Part shown: piece after piece, positions 9,429-18,295 of the stretch | Position numbering within the stretch: the first letter of the stretch is position 1 | Layout: each line of letters opens with the position of its first letter | Source: Flaviramulus multivorans | GTDB lineage: Bacteria; Bacteroidota; Bacteroidia; Flavobacteriales; Flavobacteriaceae | Direction of reading: 5' to 3' | Assembly (NCBI RefSeq): GCF_021728415.1 | Contig: NZ_JAKKDV010000003.1 | Coordinates: forward strand, 124,001-188,000 | Length of the DNA stretch: 64,000 bases | Translations under genes and position numbers: made by a program | The notes under the pieces: generated by a model | The model's input: the letters and a program-made list of their open reading frames with translations, nothing else | Databases searched by the model: none | Told to the model about the DNA's origin: nothing

Positions 9429-11369
9429 TTAAAGGTTACTATAAGTTTTATCAGATATATCTTCAGAAACCCCTTTAACCTTTTTATAAATTTGAACGCG
9501 TTTATCAAATCGTTCATAATCTGAATTATTTGATCTGTACTCAGGAATTAACTGTTTCATTTTCATAACAATATTATTGTTTTGGAAACGATTTGTAATA
9601 CATAATTCTTCTATTTCAGATTTTACTTTATTATAATCCAGTTCTCTAGTCTTATTTATTAATATCTTTTTGTGATATGTCGATAAAGTATTCTCACCAT
9701 TAGCCAAAAGTTCCTCATATAGTTTCTCTCCAGGACGCAACCCAGTAATCTTAATGTCTATATCTTCGGGATATCTTAATCCAGAAAGTTTAATCATATT
9801 CTTAGCTAAGTCAAATATCTTAACAGATTCTCCCATATCAAATATAAATATCTCTCCACCTTTACCCATGGTTCCAGCTTCTAATACTAATTGAGAAGCT
9901 TCAGGAATTGTCATAAAGTATCGAGTTATATCCTTATGGGTTAATGTTAATGGTACACCATTTTCAATTTGCTTTTTAAATAAAGGTATAACAGAGCCAT
10001 TAGAACCTAAAACGTTACCAAACCGAGTTGTTATAAATTTAGTTTTACTTTCTTTTTGAAGACAAGTAATATACATTTCAGCCATTCTTTTAGTGGCTCC
10101 CATTACACTTGTTGGGTTTACCGCTTTATCTGTAGAAATAAACACAAACTTCTTAACATTATAACGTGATGACGTATCAGCTAAAAGTTTTGTGCCATTT
10201 ACATTAATTTTAATAGCTTCATATGGTGATTTTTCCATTAATGGCACATGCTTATAGGCTGCTGCATGAAATACCATAGTTGGTTTATGATTTTGAAAAA
10301 TTGAATCTATTCTTAATCCATCTCTAATATCAGCAACAATGGCAATAAAGTTATATTTCCCAGAACGTTTTAAATCTTGCTGTACATCATACAAAGCTGA
10401 TTCAGCTTGATCAACTAAAATCAATTCCTTGACATCAAAATTTGACAATTGATTCACTAATTCACTACCTATTGACCCAGCGGCGCCAGTAATTAAAATA
10501 GTTTCACCTCTAAATTCATTTTGAAGGTTAGGGTTATCAATTTCAATTGGGGGACGCCCTAATAAATCTTCAATTTGTACTTGTTTTATTTGTTGAACGT
10601 TTAACTCACCATTCATCCATTGCTCAATAGGTGGTACTTTAGTTACCTTCGCATCTAAATCTACTAAACTTACTAAGTTATCATTTTTAATATTATCTGA
10701 AACCACAATAATTTCATCTATATTTTCTGAATTGATGTAAGTATTTGTTAATTTACCTTTTTGTAAAACGGGAATACCGTTAATAGATTTCCCCTTTTTA
10801 TTAGAATTATCATCAATAAAACCAACAACTTGAAACTTTAGTTTAGTGTTATTAATTAATGCATTGTAAGTAGCAATTCCAGTATCGCCAGTGCCATAAA
10901 TCAAAACTCTTTTAGTCCTCATTAGTTTGCACTTCAAGTGATTAAAAAGCATTTTAAATAAAAGCCTACTTGCACTAAGCGCCACAAAACTTAATAACGC
11001 ATGCATTACAAGAATTGATCTAGGTATTGTAAAACCACTAATTAAGTTGGTTGCTTTATTAACTAAAATAAATGCTATTGTTAACGCAGTCATTAATGAA
11101 ATTGACTTAAAAAGATTTACCACATCAGTAAACCCAGTATGTCTTATTACACTTTTGAATGACCCAACCACTAAAAAACTTAAACCACTAACAACTAGTA
11201 TAAAAGGTAGTTGAATAAATAGCTGGTTTAAATCAAAATTCAAAGTAAAGTTAAAACGTATAAAGTAAACAGCAACAAAGGTTGTTAAAACTATAGCCAA
11301 ATCAATAGCATAAACAAGCCATTTTGATGCATACTTTTGTGAGAGATACGTAAAGTAATTATTTATCAT
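9429..11369 (-). CDS. Membrane-anchored UDP-HexNAc 4,6-dehydratase (PglF/CapD/WbpM-like)
   Basis: Converts a UDP-N-acetylhexosamine to its 4-keto-6-deoxy form, the entry to UDP-bacillosamine, QuiNAc or FucNAc-type sugars. The 646 residues have four predicted membrane helices in the first 145, then a CoA-binding-like Rossmann region (VLIYGTGDTGIATYNAL near 155). The catalytic SDR domain has ITGAAGSIGSELVNQL near 288 and the active-site STDKAVNPTSVMGATK near 405-420, with the Met found in place of Tyr in this family. It overlaps the upstream aminotransferase gene by 11 bases. The pair therefore looks translationally coupled and acts consecutively as in the PglF-PglE pathway. Confidence 0.92.
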   Translation of the reverse strand: MINNYFTYLSQKYASKWLVYAIDLAIVLTTFVAVYFIRFNFTLNFDLNQLFIQLPFILVVSGLSFLVVGSFKSVIRHTGFTDVVNLFKSISLMTALTIAFILVNKATNLISGFTIPRSILVMHALLSFVALSASRLLFKMLFNHLKCKLMRTKRVLIYGTGDTGIATYNALINNTKLKFQVVGFIDDNSNKKGKSINGIPVLQKGKLTNTYINSENIDEIIVVSDNIKNDNLVSLVDLDAKVTKVPPIEQWMNGELNVQQIKQVQIEDLLGRPPIEIDNPNLQNEFRGETILITGAAGSIGSELVNQLSNFDVKELILVDQAESALYDVQQDLKRSGKYNFIAIVADIRDGLRIDSIFQNHKPTMVFHAAAYKHVPLMEKSPYEAIKINVNGTKLLADTSSRYNVKKFVFISTDKAVNPTSVMGATKRMAEMYITCLQKESKTKFITTRFGNVLGSNGSVIPLFKKQIENGVPLTLTHKDITRYFMTIPEASQLVLEAGTMGKGGEIFIFDMGESVKIFDLAKNMIKLSGLRYPEDIDIKITGLRPGEKLYEELLANGENTLSTYHKKILINKTRELDYNKVKSEIEELCITNRFQNNNIVMKMKQLIPEYRSNNSDYERFDKRVQIYKKVKGVSEDISDKTYSNL

Positions 11370-12495
11370 AGATGAGGGTTTTTGTAATTATATTAAGTAC
11401 TCTATTTAGGTCACCTTCACTTAAATTAGAGCCACTAGGTAAACAAAGTCCTTTTTCAAAAAGATCTTCTGATATACCGTTTGTAAAATGTAAATAACCA
11501 TTAAAAACGGGTTGCATATGCATTGGTTTCCATAAGGGTCTAGACTCTATATCATCTTGAAGTAAAGCAAGCCTTAATTTTTCTCGTAAAGCATACGAGT
11601 CTGTTTTTATACATGTAATCCATCTGTTTGAAAAGAAACCTTGAGGTTCTTCTAAAAACTCAATATTTTTATATTTTGATAAATTTGTCTTATAAAAATT
11701 ATAATTTTTTCTTCTAGCACATACTCTTTCGTCTAATACTTCCATCTGTCCTCTACCAATACCAGCTAAAACATTACTCATTCTATAGTTGTAACCAACG
11801 GATGAATGTTCGTAATGTGGCGCATTGTCCCGTGCCTGGGTAGAAAGAAATACTGCTTTGTCTTTTAACGCTCTACTACTCGTGATTAAGGCACCGCCAC
11901 CTGAGGTTGTGATAATCTTATTACCGTTGAATGATAGAATTCCAATATCAGAAAGCGTTCCACACAATTTATCAAAATAGGTGCTACCTAATGCTTCAGC
12001 ACTGTCTTCAACTACTGGTATGTCATATTTTTTAGCAATCGCATTGATTTCATTAGCTTTATAAGGCATTCCATACAAATGAACTGCTATAATTGCCTTT
12101 GGTTTATTATTCTTTTCTAAACGGTCTTTTATAGCTATTTCTAATAGTTCAGGGCACATATTCCAAGTATCTGCCTCACTATCAATAAATATAGGTGTCG
12201 CACCAAGATATAAGATAGGATTAGCCGATGCAGAAAAAGTAAAACTCTGGCATAAAACTTCATCTCCTTTTGAAACATTTAAAAGTTCTAAGGCTAAATG
12301 AATAGCTGCCGTGCCAGAACTTAATGCAGCAACGTATTTTTCGTTTCCTAAATAATTCTTTAAATCATTTTCAAATCCATCCACATTAGGTCCTAATGGA
12401 GCTACCCAATTTGTATCAAAGGCATCAGCAACGAACTTTCGTTCCGAACCGCCCATATGTGGAGATGATAAATATATTTTTGTTTTAGTCAACAT
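11359..12495 (-). CDS. DegT/DnrJ/EryC1 sugar aminotransferase (PglE-like)
   Basis: A PLP-dependent enzyme that aminates the 4-keto sugar made by the neighbouring dehydratase, giving a UDP-4-amino-4,6-dideoxy sugar. The 378 residues show the fold-type I features. These include the N-terminal YLSSPHMGGSE, ALSSGTAAIHLAL near residue 58, a VEDSAEALGS motif near 162 (Asp binds the PLP nitrogen), and FNGNKIITTSGGG with the Schiff-base Lys near 193. Its C-terminal pattern (PLWKPMHMQPVF) is typical of PglE/PseC relatives. It is the first gene of the minus-strand export operon. The likely next enzyme, a PglD-like acetyltransferase, is encoded about 45 kb away at 57295. Confidence 0.9.
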   Translation of the reverse strand: MLTKTKIYLSSPHMGGSERKFVADAFDTNWVAPLGPNVDGFENDLKNYLGNEKYVAALSSGTAAIHLALELLNVSKGDEVLCQSFTFSASANPILYLGATPIFIDSEADTWNMCPELLEIAIKDRLEKNNKPKAIIAVHLYGMPYKANEINAIAKKYDIPVVEDSAEALGSTYFDKLCGTLSDIGILSFNGNKIITTSGGGALITSSRALKDKAVFLSTQARDNAPHYEHSSVGYNYRMSNVLAGIGRGQMEVLDERVCARRKNYNFYKTNLSKYKNIEFLEEPQGFFSNRWITCIKTDSYALREKLRLALLQDDIESRPLWKPMHMQPVFNGYLHFTNGISEDLFEKGLCLPSGSNLSEGDLNRVLNIITKTLIYDK

Positions 12496-13144
12496 TTAAA
12501 ACTTAGATTTATACTTGAATTTTGAACATAAGTAATCACCCACAACATAAACAATGTTATTGTAACAATTATAAAATGATTTAGATGAATCCCTCATGTA
12601 GTTAAACAAAATTAATTTTTACATTATTAGCTTAATTTAATCGTTCAAAATGACTTTAAAAAAAATAATCTATAACTGTTTGTAATAGAATTGAGAGTTT
12701 AAGTGTCTTTTTTAAATATCCTTTTTTTACTAATTAAATTAATTTGCTATTAATCAATTCAATTTTTGTGTTAACGGTGTAAATTTAGTAATTGTTTTAA
12801 TGTATCCACTGTACTCCTAACTTAATTCGCTAAAACCCTGATAATAATCGGCTAAATACATTTCTGTTTTTGCATAAAAGAAAAACTATGCCGATTATCG
12901 ATTTTTTTTAAACGAGTTGTTATTTACTAAATAAAACAGATAAGCAAATTTACATTGAGGAAAAACTCAAGTAAAATCAATCAATGCGTATATTTTATTA
13001 TTTGGTAAATAAACCCTTACTTAATCGATGATTTTGACATTAACTTGAATTTCATCGGGAAAAATGAAGCCTTGATATAATTAGTTAACCTTTTAAATAT
13101 ATTTTTCTAATATTTGTCATTAGTTAAATCAACCCCAAATTTAA
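12496..13144. other. Long divergent intergenic region between two polysaccharide operons
   Basis: A stretch of 649 bases without a convincing gene, separating the minus export operon from the plus sugar/assembly operon. It is very AT-rich. Two exact minus-strand matches to the TAnnTTTG -7 box are present: TAATTTTG at 12607-12614 and TAAATTTG at 12945-12952. Neither has a well-placed -33 element. No exact plus-strand match was found; the nearest is TTAATTTG at 12738-12745. A 9-bp inverted repeat lies at 12844-12898 (listed separately). The length suggests regulated leaders on one or both sides, but this is not shown by the sequence. Confidence 0.5.
12844..12898. repeat. 9-bp inverted repeat followed by a T-run in the divergent leader
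   Basis: ATAATCGGC at 12844-12852 is matched by its exact reverse complement GCCGATTAT at 12890-12898, with 37 bases between. These are among the most GC-rich bases in the region. Two bases after the right arm comes a run of eight T (12902-12909), so transcription in the plus direction could form a terminator- or attenuator-like structure. It could equally be a split operator. The wide loop weakens the hairpin reading. Confidence 0.35.
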
Positions 13145-14143
13145 ATGACTAAAGACCAGTTAGACATATTAGAAGGAAATCAAGTTTTAGTAACAGGAGG
13201 CGCCGGATTTATTGGTTCAAATTTATGTGAAGTTTTACTAAATAACAATATATCAGTAGTTTGTCTTGACAATTTCTCTACTGGAAAGCGCGAAAATATA
13301 GAACCATTTTTAAGTAATTCTAATTTTAAACTGGTTGAAGGTGATATACGGCACTTAAAAGATTGTCAAAAAGCATGTGCTCATGCAGACTATGTTTTGC
13401 ATCAAGCTGCGCTTGGTTCGGTTCCCCGATCAATAAACGACCCCATTACAACAAACGAGGTTAATATCTCAGGCTTTTTAAATATGCTTGTTGCCGCTCG
13501 AGATGCTGGTGTAAAACGATTTGTTTATGCCGCTAGCTCTTCAACTTATGGCGACCACGAAGCACTTCCTAAAGTTGAAGAAACCATTGGAAAGCCGCTT
13601 TCTCCCTATGCAATAACAAAATATGTAAATGAATTATATGCCGATATTTTTCATACAACCTATGATTTTGATACCATTGGGTTAAGATATTTTAATGTTT
13701 TTGGAAAACGACAAGACCCAAATGGTGCTTATGCAGCAGTAATTCCTAAATTTGTAAATCAATTTATAAATCATGAATCGCCTATCATTAACGGTGATGG
13801 AAGCTATTCTCGAGATTTCACTTATATAGATAATGTGATTCAAATGAATATAAATGCTTTAACTACAAGTAATAAAGAAGCATTAAACACTGTATATAAT
13901 GTAGCCTTTGGAGAAAGAACAACTTTAATTGAATTAGCTACATTGTTAAAGACTTACTTATCAGAATTCGACGCATCCATAAAAGACGTTGAAATTAAAC
14001 ATAGAGAAAATAGAATTGGAGACATTCCTCACTCCTTAGCTTCTATAAATAAAGCAAAACAACTATTAAATTATAACCCAAAGTACGATATTAGCAGTGG
14101 TTTAAAAGAAGCTGTTACGTGGTATTGGAAACACTTAAAATAA
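13145..14143 (+). CDS. wbpP: UDP-N-acetylglucosamine 4-epimerase (WbpP/TviC-like)
   Basis: Interconverts UDP-GlcNAc and UDP-GalNAc (possibly also the uronic forms). This extended SDR of 332 residues has the NAD motif TGGAGFIGSNL near residues 17-27, LDNFSTGKREN near 42, and HQAALGSVPRS near 87 as in WbpP. The Ser-Thr/Tyr/Lys triad is visible as AASSSTYGD and SPYAITKYVNE (Tyr-x-x-x-Lys near 154-158). RYFNVFGKRQDPNGAYAAVIP follows near 180. It is the first gene of the plus operon, and the next gene is the dehydrogenase that would use its product. This pairing is known from Pseudomonas WbpP/WbpO and Salmonella Vi TviC/TviB. Confidence 0.9.
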   Translation: MTKDQLDILEGNQVLVTGGAGFIGSNLCEVLLNNNISVVCLDNFSTGKRENIEPFLSNSNFKLVEGDIRHLKDCQKACAHADYVLHQAALGSVPRSINDPITTNEVNISGFLNMLVAARDAGVKRFVYAASSSTYGDHEALPKVEETIGKPLSPYAITKYVNELYADIFHTTYDFDTIGLRYFNVFGKRQDPNGAYAAVIPKFVNQFINHESPIINGDGSYSRDFTYIDNVIQMNINALTTSNKEALNTVYNVAFGERTTLIELATLLKTYLSEFDASIKDVEIKHRENRIGDIPHSLASINKAKQLLNYNPKYDISSGLKEAVTWYWKHLK

Positions 14144-14161
14144 GCTATTACCAAATAAAAA

Positions 14162-15442
14162 ATGAAGGATATTAAAATTGCTGTTATTGGATTAGGCTAT
14201 GTAGGCTTACCATTAGCAAGACTTTTCGGAACAAAATATTGCGTTGTAGGATTTGACATTAATCAAAAAAGAATTAATGAACTCATGCAAGGAAACGATT
14301 CAACACTTGAAGTTGAAGAAGATATCCTTAAGGCTGTTCTAAAAGAACAATCTAATAGTGAGGTGGGATTATTTTGTTCTTCAGATTTAGATGATATAAA
14401 AGACTGTAATTATTTTGTTGTTACAGTTCCTACTCCTATCGATAAAAATAATAGACCCGATTTAACACCACTTTATAAATCGAGTGAAACCGTAGGTAAA
14501 GTTCTTAAAAAAGGTGATATTGTTATTTATGAGTCCACGGTTTACCCTGGTGTTACCGAAGATGAATGTGTACCAGTGTTGGAAAAAGTTAGTGGGCTAA
14601 AATTCAATAAAGATTTTTATGCTGGTTATTCACCAGAACGTATTAATCCTGGAGATAAATTGCATACCGTTGATAAAATATTAAAGGTTACTGCAGGCTC
14701 AACACCAGAAATAGGGAAAAAAGTTGATGTATTATACGCCAGTGTTATTTCAGCTGGAACCCACCTTGCTCCTACTATAAAGGTTGCTGAAGCTGCCAAA
14801 GTAATTGAAAACTCGCAACGCGATATTAATATTGCTTTTGTAAACGAGTTGGCAAAAATCTTCAATTTAATGAATATTGATACACACAGCGTTTTAGAAG
14901 CTGCGGGTACAAAATGGAACTTCTTACCCTTTAAACCCGGGTTAGTTGGTGGACATTGTATTGGCGTTGACCCATATTATTTAGCTCAGAAAGCTCAAGA
15001 AGTAGGGTATCATCCTGAAATTATTTTAGCTGGTCGCCGTGTTAATGACAGTATGGGACAATATGTGGCTTCAGAGGTTATTAAACTTATGGTGCAAAAT
15101 GATATTCGTATTAAAGGAGCCAAAGTTTTAGCATTAGGTATCACATTTAAAGAAAATTGTCCTGATGTTAGAAATACTAAAGCTGTTGATGTTATAAATC
15201 AACTAAAAAGTTATGGAACTGATGTAACAATATATGACCCTTGGGCCAACCCAGATGAAGTAAAACATGAGTATAACCTTAATACTGTAAAACAACTACC
15301 AAACGACAAATTTGATGCTATTGTTTTAACGGTTGCTCATAAAGAATTTCTTCAAGAAAATTTAAATGCTTTATTAAATTCTAATGGGGTTTTGTACGAT
15401 GTTAAAGGAATTTTAAAAGAGCGTGTTAATGGTAGATTGTAA
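14162..15442 (+). CDS. wbpO: UDP-N-acetyl-D-hexosamine 6-dehydrogenase (WbpO/TviB-like)
   Basis: Oxidises UDP-HexNAc twice with NAD to the uronic acid (UDP-GalNAcA or UDP-GlcNAcA), giving the polymer negative charge. The 426 residues show the N-terminal Rossmann motif GLGYVGLPLARLFG near 10-23, VTVPTPID near 95, YESTVYPG near 122, YSPERINPGD near 158 and the catalytic-Cys motif GGHCIGVDPYYL near 263-274. The C-terminal UDP-binding domain includes FKENCPDVRNTK near 335. The motif wording (GKxxxGGHCIGVDPYYL) is that of WbpO/TviB rather than UDP-glucose dehydrogenase. It is 18 bases after the epimerase gene. Confidence 0.91.
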   Translation: MKDIKIAVIGLGYVGLPLARLFGTKYCVVGFDINQKRINELMQGNDSTLEVEEDILKAVLKEQSNSEVGLFCSSDLDDIKDCNYFVVTVPTPIDKNNRPDLTPLYKSSETVGKVLKKGDIVIYESTVYPGVTEDECVPVLEKVSGLKFNKDFYAGYSPERINPGDKLHTVDKILKVTAGSTPEIGKKVDVLYASVISAGTHLAPTIKVAEAAKVIENSQRDINIAFVNELAKIFNLMNIDTHSVLEAAGTKWNFLPFKPGLVGGHCIGVDPYYLAQKAQEVGYHPEIILAGRRVNDSMGQYVASEVIKLMVQNDIRIKGAKVLALGITFKENCPDVRNTKAVDVINQLKSYGTDVTIYDPWANPDEVKHEYNLNTVKQLPNDKFDAIVLTVAHKEFLQENLNALLNSNGVLYDVKGILKERVNGRL

Positions 15443-15483
15443 ATTACTTTTACCATAAAATTTATTAACTAATACCTACTATT

Positions 15484-17016
15484 TTGAGTCAATTAAAAAC
15501 AGGAGCTTTTTTAAATTACACAACTATCGTTGTTATTAATGTGGTTGGGTTGATAATGACTCCTTTTATTCTTAACCACTTAGGTAAGGCAGAGTACGGG
15601 ATTTACTTAACAATAGGTGCTTTAGTTGGTACGATTTCTTTATTGGATTTTGGACTAAATAATACAGTAGTTCGTTTTGTTGCCAAGTATAAAGCAGAAG
15701 AAGATAAAGTTGGGCAAGAAAATTTTCTTGCTACAACTATGCTTATATACATGGGAATTTCATCTTTAGTTCTTATTACGGGTTTTATTTTCTATGGTTA
15801 TATCGATACCTATTTTACCAAAATGACTCCTGAAGAAATTAGAATCGCTAAGATTATTTTTGGGATATTAATTTTTAATGTAGCCATTGGTCTACCGGGT
15901 GGTGCGTTAACTGGTATATGCTATGGTTATGAAAAATTTGTTTTTCCAAAAACACTTGGTCTTATAAAGTACATTGTAAGGTCCGCTGTTATAGTCGGAG
16001 TATTACTTTTAGGTGGCAAAGCAATTGCTCTCGTTATTGTTGATACCATATTTAATATTTTTATAATTTTAATTACAAGTTACTTCGTATTTAAAAATCT
16101 AAAAGTCAAAATAAGAATTCATTCATTTTCAGTTAAGTTTATTAAAGAAATTTTTAGTTATTCTGTATGGATATTTGTGTTTGCATTAGTAGGCATATTT
16201 CAATGGAAAGCTGGTCATTGGGTTCTAGGAAGAATTAGCCCTCCAGAAGTTTTAAGTATATATGGAATAGGAATTGTTTTGGGCACTTATTACGGTGCTT
16301 TCTCAACAGCAATATCGAGTGTTTTTTTACCCAGAGCTACAAAAATGTCCGTTGACAATGCCTCTGGTGAAGAATTAACCGATATGATGATTAAGATAGG
16401 AAGATTATCATTTATTGTTCTTATGTTTATTTTAACGTCTTTTTTTCTTTTCGGTAAGCAATTCGTTTATTTGTGGGTTGGTAGTGAATTAGGAGAAGAA
16501 GGAAGCCATCAATCGTGGGTAATTGCTTTAATGATTATGGTGGCTTATACATTACCGCTTGTTCAAGGATTTGGTAATTCCATTTTAGAAGCTAAAAATA
16601 AACTGAAGTTTAAAGCCATTTTATATCTTTCCTTTATGTTTCTAGGCACTGTCTTAGGAGCATTATTGGCTCATAAATATGGGGCCATTGGGATGATGGC
16701 AGGATCAGTGATTGGATGGATAATAGTTCAAAACGTGATGAACTTCTATTATCATAACACAATAGGACTTAATATCTTTAGGTTTTTTAAAGAATTATTA
16801 AATAGAATAGTTTTGGTAGTAATAATTTCTTTAGTAATAGGGTTTCTCATTAATTTAATACCAGGTATAGGTTGGATGAATTTTATAATTAAAGCCATAA
16901 TTTATTCTATTATATTTTGCTTCATAGCTTACAATGTTGGAATGATCGCTTTTGAAAAAGATTTGTTTAAAAAAACATTGAACCCTCTATTCAAATTAAC
17001 AAAATTAGCCAAGTAA
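15484..17016 (+). CDS. wzx: Wzx-type polysaccharide flippase
   Basis: An inner-membrane protein of 510 residues that should flip undecaprenyl-linked repeat units to the periplasm. It belongs to the MOP/PST superfamily, with about 12-14 hydrophobic helices along its whole length, an N-terminal GAFLNYTTIVVINVVGLIM helix and the GKAEYGIYLTIGALV loop usual in Wzx. The start is taken as TTG at 15484 because the first helix would be cut by the next in-frame ATG (residue 26). Its stop overlaps the next start by one base (TAATG), showing tight coupling to the PP-loop gene. Confidence 0.88.
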   Translation: MSQLKTGAFLNYTTIVVINVVGLIMTPFILNHLGKAEYGIYLTIGALVGTISLLDFGLNNTVVRFVAKYKAEEDKVGQENFLATTMLIYMGISSLVLITGFIFYGYIDTYFTKMTPEEIRIAKIIFGILIFNVAIGLPGGALTGICYGYEKFVFPKTLGLIKYIVRSAVIVGVLLLGGKAIALVIVDTIFNIFIILITSYFVFKNLKVKIRIHSFSVKFIKEIFSYSVWIFVFALVGIFQWKAGHWVLGRISPPEVLSIYGIGIVLGTYYGAFSTAISSVFLPRATKMSVDNASGEELTDMMIKIGRLSFIVLMFILTSFFLFGKQFVYLWVGSELGEEGSHQSWVIALMIMVAYTLPLVQGFGNSILEAKNKLKFKAILYLSFMFLGTVLGALLAHKYGAIGMMAGSVIGWIIVQNVMNFYYHNTIGLNIFRFFKELLNRIVLVVIISLVIGFLINLIPGIGWMNFIIKAIIYSIIFCFIAYNVGMIAFEKDLFKKTLNPLFKLTKLAK

Positions 17017-18290
17017 TGCTTAAACTTGAAAATATCCATATTAAAGAAGAAGGCAGAAAAGTTCTTTTTGATTACACCGCCAGCAAAGGTGTTCAAAAAT
17101 ACCTTAATTTAAAGAATCCATACTATATAAAATATGGTGTTAATGTAAGTGAGGTTCCTCAAAGCATTTTAGCAATTCCTTTTTTATGCAACATGCTTCC
17201 AATAGCTTGGTTTGGAGGCTTTAATATTGAGTTATCAGAAGTTGATGAAGACTTTTTTAACGCCATGAACCTTGTCAAAAGCGAATTTGAAAAACAATTC
17301 CCTGACTATAAATTAACAGGAGGTTTAATTGCAGAAAGGTTAGTTAAAAATAAAATAAACGGTAATCAATCAGCTATGTTATTTAGCGGAGGCGTTGATG
17401 CATATGCAACTTATATTAGAATATATGATAGCACTCCAGATTTAGTTACTATTCTAGGTGCTGATATTGAAATAGAAGACAAATCACAGTGGAATACATT
17501 TACCAGTTTTATTGAAAACGAAAAGCTCTTAAATAAAAATAAAAAAGAATATATAGAAACCAATGTTAGGACCTTTTACACTTATCAAGTTGAATTGTTA
17601 CTTAAAGATATTGGTTGGTGGGGAAAAGTTCAACACGGTTTATCGTTATTAGGTTCTCTTGCTCCTATTTCCTATGTCAATTCCTACACTAATATTTATA
17701 TTGCATCATCTTATACAGATAATATAGATATTGCTTGGGGGTCAACACCAAATATTGATGAAAGTATTTCTTGGGCAGGAGTTAAAATTCATCATGATGG
17801 CTATGAACTTAAGCGACAAGATAAGGTTGACCTAATTACGCAGTTCTCAACCAACACTAAAACTAACTTCAAACTTCGTGTGTGCTATTCGGAGCTTAGA
17901 GATAATTTTAATTGTAGTCATTGCGAAAAATGTTATCGCACTATATTAGGTATTATACTAAATGGAAAAAACCCCAATGATTATGGGTTTAAAGTTGACA
18001 AAAATGTTTATTCAGAGATGTTTAAAGTACTAAATATTGGAGGAGCTAGTAGAGGTATGCAATACTTTTGGTGGGAACTTATGGAGAAAGCCAAAAACAG
18101 TGAGACTATCTATGTATTTGAAAATGAAGACATAGAAAAAGTTGAGTTAAATCGAATAAGAAATGGTGAAATTCATGAACTTATTGATTATAAAATTAAC
18201 AACCCTAATAAGTTCATTTATAAATTAAAGTTTATTGCTAGAAATAAGTTTTCTACGTTTTATAGACTTTTTAAAAAGCTAAGAAATTAA
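17016..18290 (+). CDS. PP-loop ATPase-like protein with QueC-like cysteine cluster, unknown role
   Basis: A 424-residue soluble protein. FSGGVDAYAT near residues 124-133 resembles the SGGxDS pyrophosphatase loop of the adenine nucleotide alpha-hydrolase (QueC, ExsB, asparagine synthetase) superfamily, with Ala instead of the final Ser. Near residues 290-310, CYSELRDNFNCSHCEKC resembles the zinc-binding Cys set of QueC. Such enzymes adenylate a carbonyl and then add nitrogen or sulphur. An amide- or nitrile-forming step on a sugar acid (for example the uronic acid from WbpO) is therefore a possible but unproven role. It overlaps the flippase gene by one base and is followed 5 bases later by a pyruvyltransferase, so it belongs to the operon. 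I do not recognise a characterised homolog. Confidence 0.6.
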   Translation: MLKLENIHIKEEGRKVLFDYTASKGVQKYLNLKNPYYIKYGVNVSEVPQSILAIPFLCNMLPIAWFGGFNIELSEVDEDFFNAMNLVKSEFEKQFPDYKLTGGLIAERLVKNKINGNQSAMLFSGGVDAYATYIRIYDSTPDLVTILGADIEIEDKSQWNTFTSFIENEKLLNKNKKEYIETNVRTFYTYQVELLLKDIGWWGKVQHGLSLLGSLAPISYVNSYTNIYIASSYTDNIDIAWGSTPNIDESISWAGVKIHHDGYELKRQDKVDLITQFSTNTKTNFKLRVCYSELRDNFNCSHCEKCYRTILGIILNGKNPNDYGFKVDKNVYSEMFKVLNIGGASRGMQYFWWELMEKAKNSETIYVFENEDIEKVELNRIRNGEIHELIDYKINNPNKFIYKLKFIARNKFSTFYRLFKKLRN

Positions 18291-18295
18291 TTAAA

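Noticed and set aside
12607-12614. TAATTTTG as a confident promoter of the minus export operon
   Set aside because: The -7 consensus matches, but no -33 TTG lies at a suitable distance and such matches are expected by chance in this AT-rich region. It is mentioned only within the intergenic entry.
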